Assembly: GCF_001911425.1 (NCBI RefSeq)
Contig: NZ_MPPL01000001.1
Location: forward strand, 5,648,387-5,712,386
DNA from: Mucilaginibacter polytrichastri
GTDB taxonomy: Bacteria; Bacteroidota; Bacteroidia; Sphingobacteriales; Sphingobacteriaceae
Length of the DNA: 64,000 nt
Direction: 5' to 3'
In this document: one piece after another, positions 59,413 to 64,000 of the stretch
How positions within the stretch are numbered: position 1 is the stretch's first letter
Layout of the letters: each line of letters begins with the position of its first letter
Made by a program: the position numbers and the translations under genes
Notes under the pieces: generated by a model
The model's database searches: none
What the model was told of the DNA's origin: nothing
What the model saw: only the letters and a program-made list of their open reading frames with translations

Positions 59413-59712
59413 ATTAATTAACATATGTTATCGTGCTTGTTGTACAGGCCCTCCACCTTTGTTTTCATATCCATTAATGAACGTTGACGATTAAAGAAAT
59501 TCATCCTCTGTCTTCTTGTGCGGTCTTTTACACAGAAAAAGTAAAAAGTGGACAAATCAACAGAGCCGACGTCCTCATGGGTATATAAATAATTATTCGG
59601 TAACATTTTTTAGTGATATTCCTCTTTGGTGTCAACGACTTACGGCGATCATCGTCTTCATGGTCAAATCGCTGACTGAGAAGGTTACAAAAACTTAAAC
59701 CTAAACTAGACT

Positions 59713-60390
59713 ATGAGTAATAAAGAAGAAATAAAACGCAAATTGATTTGGGCTGTCGGTGAAGTCTTTAAAACTAAGGGCTTCGCGGGATTGAAAATCA
59801 GCAGGATCGCCCGCTGCGCAGAAGTAGATCGTAAATACGTTTATAGATATTTTGAGGGAGGACTTAATGGCCTTATCGAGGCTTATGTGACCGAACATGA
59901 TTATTGGATGGCCTTTAAGGACGTATTAAACGAAGTTGCTGAAGAAAATGGTGGAAAAAACGTGCGGGGGTTGATTGTGGCTATCCTGCAAAATCAATTC
60001 CGTTATTTTTATTCCGAAAAAGATATGCAGCGTTTAATCCTGTTGGAAATAACAGAGGACAATCAGATGATGCGAAGCATTCATAATGCCAGGGAAGCAC
60101 AGGGACAAAGGTTCCTGGCACTTGCTGATCCTTATTTTGAAGGTACAAGTATAGATATTAGGGGAATCGCCGCTTTGCTTGTAAGCGGAATTTATTATAC
60201 CGTTCTGCATGCGCGTTTCAATGGAGGAATGATCAGTGATATCGATATCAATACAGAGTCCGGCCAGGATAATATTTTGAAGGCCCTTGAACAAATTGTT
60301 GGCTGGGCATTTGAAGGAGCGCAAAAAGAAAAATCGCTGAAAGCCGGTTCTAATGAGGCCGGTGAAATTAGTGATCCAACGGAAGGGTAA
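59713..60390 (+). CDS. TetR/AcrR-family transcriptional regulator
   Basis: GEVFKTKGFAGLKISRIARCAEVDRKYVYRYFEGG HTH. Confidence 0.88.
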   Translation: MSNKEEIKRKLIWAVGEVFKTKGFAGLKISRIARCAEVDRKYVYRYFEGGLNGLIEAYVTEHDYWMAFKDVLNEVAEENGGKNVRGLIVAILQNQFRYFYSEKDMQRLILLEITEDNQMMRSIHNAREAQGQRFLALADPYFEGTSIDIRGIAALLVSGIYYTVLHARFNGGMISDIDINTESGQDNILKALEQIVGWAFEGAQKEKSLKAGSNEAGEISDPTEG

Positions 60391-60471
60391 CGTTATGATT
60401 ACTAATAGGAACAGCGGTGAAATTTGAATATTACGGGACGTGGGAAGATGTTTTCAATAGTCTATCACTTC

Positions 60472-61017
60472 TTACTTCACCATTAACCGATGGTAAGCAT
60501 AGGCGTTACCTTTGTCGATTGTTTCGAGTTCCGCATACTCACGGTTAGCCAAACCTTTATAATAATCGAACTTCTTTTTCCGTGCAGCTAATTGAGCGGC
60601 ATTGAAACGCCATACTTCTATGGGAGCATACCTGTTGGTTAGTTCTTTGCAGATCTGCGCTTTCAATACTTTGAGATTAAAACTTTTCATTTGCAGACTA
60701 TCCGCCATGTCGGCCATTTTTCTGGCCGCTATTAAATGGTCCGTCGCGACGTTACTACCCAAATCAGGTTTTACCACGAAACTGTTAAACTGCAGGTAAA
60801 GCAGTGCCCGGTAAAATAAGCTCGTTGTATCCTTTGGATCTGACATTAGCTTTTTGTCGAGGCTGTCTGTGAGTAGCGCGTATTTTTTTTCAGTTGGTGA
60901 AAAATCATCCAGTGATATTAAACCGTCTACTACTTGGATCTTTGGCTGCGCGGAAACACCGCCTGCTACCATAAATAAAACGAAAACAAATGACATTAAA
61001 ATTTGACCTGGTTTCAT
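60472..61017 (-). CDS. Secreted hypothetical protein
   Basis: Signal peptide (FVFVLFMVAGGVSAQ); no recognised domain. Confidence 0.65.
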   Translation of the reverse strand: MKPGQILMSFVFVLFMVAGGVSAQPKIQVVDGLISLDDFSPTEKKYALLTDSLDKKLMSDPKDTTSLFYRALLYLQFNSFVVKPDLGSNVATDHLIAARKMADMADSLQMKSFNLKVLKAQICKELTNRYAPIEVWRFNAAQLAARKKKFDYYKGLANREYAELETIDKGNAYAYHRLMVK

Positions 61018-61140
61018 AAGGCTTGTTTTACTTCAACATGATTACCTATAAATACAAAGGAAAGTGTATTAAATCAGAAAAGTTGGGACATTGCCCCAAT
61101 AATTTTACTTGGGAATTCTATTCTGGCAAATCAGGCGAGG

Positions 61141-61401
61141 CTACTTCAGTAAGTCCTTGCATTGTTCCACTGCATCAGCCTGTCCGAATAAATCGTTGGT
61201 CAGCTGCATGATACTATTCTTAAATTTTAATGCTGCGGCCTGTTGTTCTGGGTCCAGTTTTTCTGCGGCAGAGGTGAAATTGCGGTCGAAGAAATCATTT
61301 AATTCTTCTTGAAACTGGCTGTACGGGACTTCGTTAAACCTCTTCATGATGGCCGTTAGGGATGAGAAGTCAGGCTGGTCCGAATGCATTTTAGATTCCA
61401 T
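61141..61401 (-). CDS. Small hypothetical protein
   Basis: 86-aa helical ORF divergent from an HTH gene. Confidence 0.5.
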   Translation of the reverse strand: MESKMHSDQPDFSSLTAIMKRFNEVPYSQFQEELNDFFDRNFTSAAEKLDPEQQAAALKFKNSIMQLTNDLFGQADAVEQCKDLLK

Positions 61402-61528
61402 AGTGTGCGTTAAAATTAAACGATTTAAAAAATAGAGAATTTATCTATAAATATAGAGTTAAAACACTCAAATGCGATTATTTTATCAATAATGCAGAGG
61501 ACAGAATACTTTTAGCGAAAATTAAAGT

Positions 61529-61777
61529 TTGCAAAAAGAAACGTTAACGCATCTGGGCCTGTACCTGGCGAAAAAATCGGTTAATAAAGCCGATGTAGCC
61601 AGAAAAACCGGCTTAAGTACCTATAGAATAAGTCAGCTCTCTATCAATACCAAATCGCACCTTCGGGTTGACGAACTATTTCTAATCGCGTTGGCAATTG
61701 AAGCCGATCCGGCAGAATTATTAGCGTTTGTATGCGAAGATGTCTCTTTACCGTTAAAAGAAAAAGTTAATCAATAA
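61529..61777 (+). CDS. Small XRE/HTH-type DNA-binding protein
   Basis: VNKADVARKTGLSTYRISQLSINTKSHLRVDELFLIALAIEADP HTH_3-like; TTG start. Confidence 0.7.
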   Translation: MQKETLTHLGLYLAKKSVNKADVARKTGLSTYRISQLSINTKSHLRVDELFLIALAIEADPAELLAFVCEDVSLPLKEKVNQ

Positions 61778-61939
61778 ATATTTGTCGGATCAGTTTGGTA
61801 CCTTCGAGTTCGTTTTGCTCTCTTCATCGAACACCCAGGCAAAAATTCGATTAAGCGAGATTTAATAACTCGGTTGTCTGCTTTCGTATTGAAATAAATA
61901 TCGCTGCTGATCATTCCGCGAACGTAGTTTTAATGCGGA

Positions 61940-62230
61940 GTTTTGAATCGCTGACCGAGAAGAACCATTTGACGCTGAGGTTGCCAAGTTATATGCTGAA
62001 GTTCGGTACATCACCCCAATCCTATGAATGCGCTCTGTAACGATATCAAGGGATTTTCACCGGTGATATGATCGGGAATAGTATTATTCTGGAAGCTAAA
62101 AGATTAATTATCAGCCTTGATATGAAGTTGCCTATGCCCTGAATTTTGGTGATAATTCTGATTCCTAAATTCTTTAAAAACCAAGAAGTGGTAACGCCCG
62201 AGGTATTTAGGAAACAAATAAGGATGAGGA
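61940..62230 (+). pseudogene. Decayed AraC-family C-terminal remnant
   Basis: In shifting frames: FESLTEKNHLTLRLPSYMLKFGTSPQ, NSIILEAKRLIISLDMK, KFFKNQEVVTPEVFRKQIR. Confidence 0.75.
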
Positions 62231-62369
62231 AGATAAAGCTTTTAATGTGGCTTCTCTAACTATTGGTTATCATCACTTTAGCTGATAACAAAGTATTGTA
62301 ATGTCCAATAAAATTACAATCTGTTTTAAACTAATAGACAGGATCTTTCTAACCCATTCATCGAAAGGG

Positions 62370-62789
62370 TTACTTTTCGCCTTTAACAAGATCCATATAT
62401 TTATCAAAGTAACCGCGAAAATATTTTACCTCCGATTGTAATTGATCGACCAACAATTCGTACCCGTTTGTATGGTCGTTTACAACATATTGTTTATGAT
62501 TATTTCCTGCCGAATTGGTTTGCGTAAAATGATAAATTTGAGAGATTTCCAATTCCAAAACCTGTTGAATGGTCACGTTATAATGATTGCATAGCTTAAC
62601 TAGAATAATTAAAGGCAATTCATGCATTCCATTCTCAATTTTTTCTATGATCTCCGGTTTAATTTCCAGTGCACTTGCTACACTTTTAATTTCTTCTTTT
62701 TTGTCCGTGCGGATTGTGAATAGGTTTTTCCCAATTGTTCTTAAAAGATCGCCAGGGATAACTTCCTGAACTTTACCATTTTTTGTCAT
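62370..62789 (-). CDS. XRE-family HTH protein (tandem paralog 2)
   Basis: HTH_3-type N-terminus plus a C-terminal block shared with the neighbouring gene. Confidence 0.82.
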   Translation of the reverse strand: MTKNGKVQEVIPGDLLRTIGKNLFTIRTDKKEEIKSVASALEIKPEIIEKIENGMHELPLIILVKLCNHYNVTIQQVLELEISQIYHFTQTNSAGNNHKQYVVNDHTNGYELLVDQLQSEVKYFRGYFDKYMDLVKGEK

Positions 62790-62794
62790 TATAA

Positions 62795-63202
62795 TTAATC
62801 TATAGGTGAATTTTTTTCTGAATGTTTTTCAAAGAACTTGCGAAGATAATTAACTTCAGATTGAAGCTGCGCTATTAAAATGTCATAACCGTCTGCTAAT
62901 TCATGAACTACATATTGTTTGTGATGATTTCCGGTTTGATTTTTTTGAGTAAAATAAAAGATTTGATTGGTGTCCAAATTTAATACTTGCTGCAAAGTTA
63001 CGTCGAAATGATTGCAAAGCTTAATCAATAATTCCAAAGTAATATTGTAAGCACCACTCTCTATTTTGCTTACGACGGGATGAGTCAAGCCAATTGATTT
63101 TGCAACTCCATATTGCGTTTCTCTTTTTGCATTTCTGATCGCTGAAAGATTACGTCCTAATGAAATCAGAACTTCGTCGACTAAAATAGGCTTATTCATC
63201 AT
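62795..63202 (-). CDS. XRE-family HTH protein (tandem paralog 1)
   Basis: LGRNLSAIRNAKRETQYGVAKSIGLTHPVVSKIESGAYNITLELLIKLCNHFDV HTH. Confidence 0.87.
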   Translation of the reverse strand: MMNKPILVDEVLISLGRNLSAIRNAKRETQYGVAKSIGLTHPVVSKIESGAYNITLELLIKLCNHFDVTLQQVLNLDTNQIFYFTQKNQTGNHHKQYVVHELADGYDILIAQLQSEVNYLRKFFEKHSEKNSPID

Positions 63203-63358
63203 TAATTAAATAAAACATTAAGTTACAAATTGTAACTGACGGGAACAAATTTTATTTATTTTTTAGCCGTATAATGATGGCTTATTGTCAATTTTGTGTT
63301 GAATGAAAGTCATTCGTTGAAAAATAGTAATTTAGCGCTTCTTCAGGAAAGAAGGTAA

Positions 63359-63540
63359 GCGCTTAACGGGTCTCGCACTCCGAATCTGACAATTCTTAAG
63401 AACCGCGAGAGTAAGTTTAAGCGCCCAATCCCTATATCAATAGGGTTGGGCCTACTTACGTATTTGTGGTTCTATCGCTTCGGCGGCGGCTTTGTCAGAG
63501 CCGGGAGTGCAAGTGGCGGAGTAGGTTTCAACCCTATTGA
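63359..63540. other. Structured non-coding region with interleaved inverted repeats
   Basis: Arms A 63375-63390/A' 63494-63510 and B 63437-63455/B' 63521-63540 in order A-B-A'-B'; further stem 63359-63367/63415-63424. Confidence 0.5.
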
Positions 63541-63836
63541 TTTATAAGCCTACAGAGACTTGTTGTTGATTTTATCAATAATGAGCAAAAATTTAAACAT
63601 ATCTCTCCGACTGTATTTCTTTTCTGAATTTATCCATCAGCATTTTCTTTTTATCTATGCCGGTTTAGCTTTTAATTTAATTGCTTTCCCCTCATCATAC
63701 CAACTCATTAAATTTTCGATCACTAAAGAAACGGTCGGCCAGATAAAATTTTATCCCTTAAAACCCAAAAAACCTACGTAGCGGTTCAATTAAACTTAAG
63801 TAATTCAAATTATTTTCTTATTAAACCAGCAAAAAA

Positions 63837-64000
63837 ATGAAAGCAATTTTACGCTTAATGGGAATCCTATTACCCAAAAAAAAGCGAAAGCATAAAAATA
63901 ATATCATCGCCATTTTGATAATAATGAGCTTATTAACGCCAACTTCCATCATAGCACAATCGGCGTATTATAGTGTGATAGGCATCGTAAGGACATCCGA
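63837..64000 (+). CDS. Start of a secreted/membrane protein, truncated by window end
   Basis: MKAILRLMGILLPKKKRKHKNNIIAILIIMSLLTPTSIIAQSAYYS: basic N-region plus hydrophobic signal; open to the end. Confidence 0.5.
   Translation, partial: MKAILRLMGILLPKKKRKHKNNIIAILIIMSLLTPTSIIAQSAYYSVIGIVRTS

Noticed and set aside
59418-59698. Small ORFs between the Crp/Fnr relic and the TetR gene
   Set aside because: No recognisable similarity; part of decayed intergenic DNA.
63359-63424. Possible integron attC-like site (GCTTAAC ... GTTTAAGC inverted ends)
   Set aside because: The right end does not fit the GTTRRRY core (extra T), there is no integron integrase or cassette array; reported instead as a generic structured element.
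63560-63781. 73-aa ORF downstream of the structured region
   Set aside because: Hydrophobic, AT-rich, no clear ribosome-binding context or domain; may be the transcribed leader of the 63837 gene.

Overview
The gene content, codon style and regulatory sequences look like a Bacteroidota chromosome, probably Sphingobacteriaceae such as Mucilaginibacter or Pedobacter (inference, no search run). Roughly three zones are visible. (1) 0.7-21.5 kb is a conserved respiratory block: a deoxyhypusine-synthase-like gene, the complete alternative complex III operon (actA-F), aa3/caa3-type cytochrome oxidase subunits, heme A/O synthesis, SCO1/SenC, DUF420 and accessory genes. (2) 21.5-35.9 kb is mixed housekeeping: an intact IS481-like insertion sequence with perfect 21-bp terminal inverted repeats, REP-like palindromes, rfbC, a TPR protein, an S9 peptidase, a histidine kinase/response regulator pair, a GIN-domain protein, a GT39-like transferase, a PfkB kinase and tRNA-Asn. 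(3) From 36.1 kb to the window end is an accessory region that starts with a tyrosine recombinase just downstream of tRNA-Asn. It is packed with small regulator-plus-oxidoreductase modules (AraC, Crp/Fnr, TetR and HxlR next to flavin monooxygenases, SDRs, quinone reductases and alpha/beta hydrolases), with several decayed regulator copies. The strongest unexplained signals are non-coding: a two-part operator/promoter repeated with identical internal spacing ahead of two genes near an AraC regulator; TAAC-N4-GTTA palindromes at matching positions in two Crp/Fnr-oxidoreductase modules; a 14-bp TetR-type operator pair; 18-19-bp-phased repeats at all three HxlR genes; and an interleaved inverted-repeat (pseudoknot-like) non-coding region at 63.36-63.54 kb. 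No CRISPR array or rRNA was seen.
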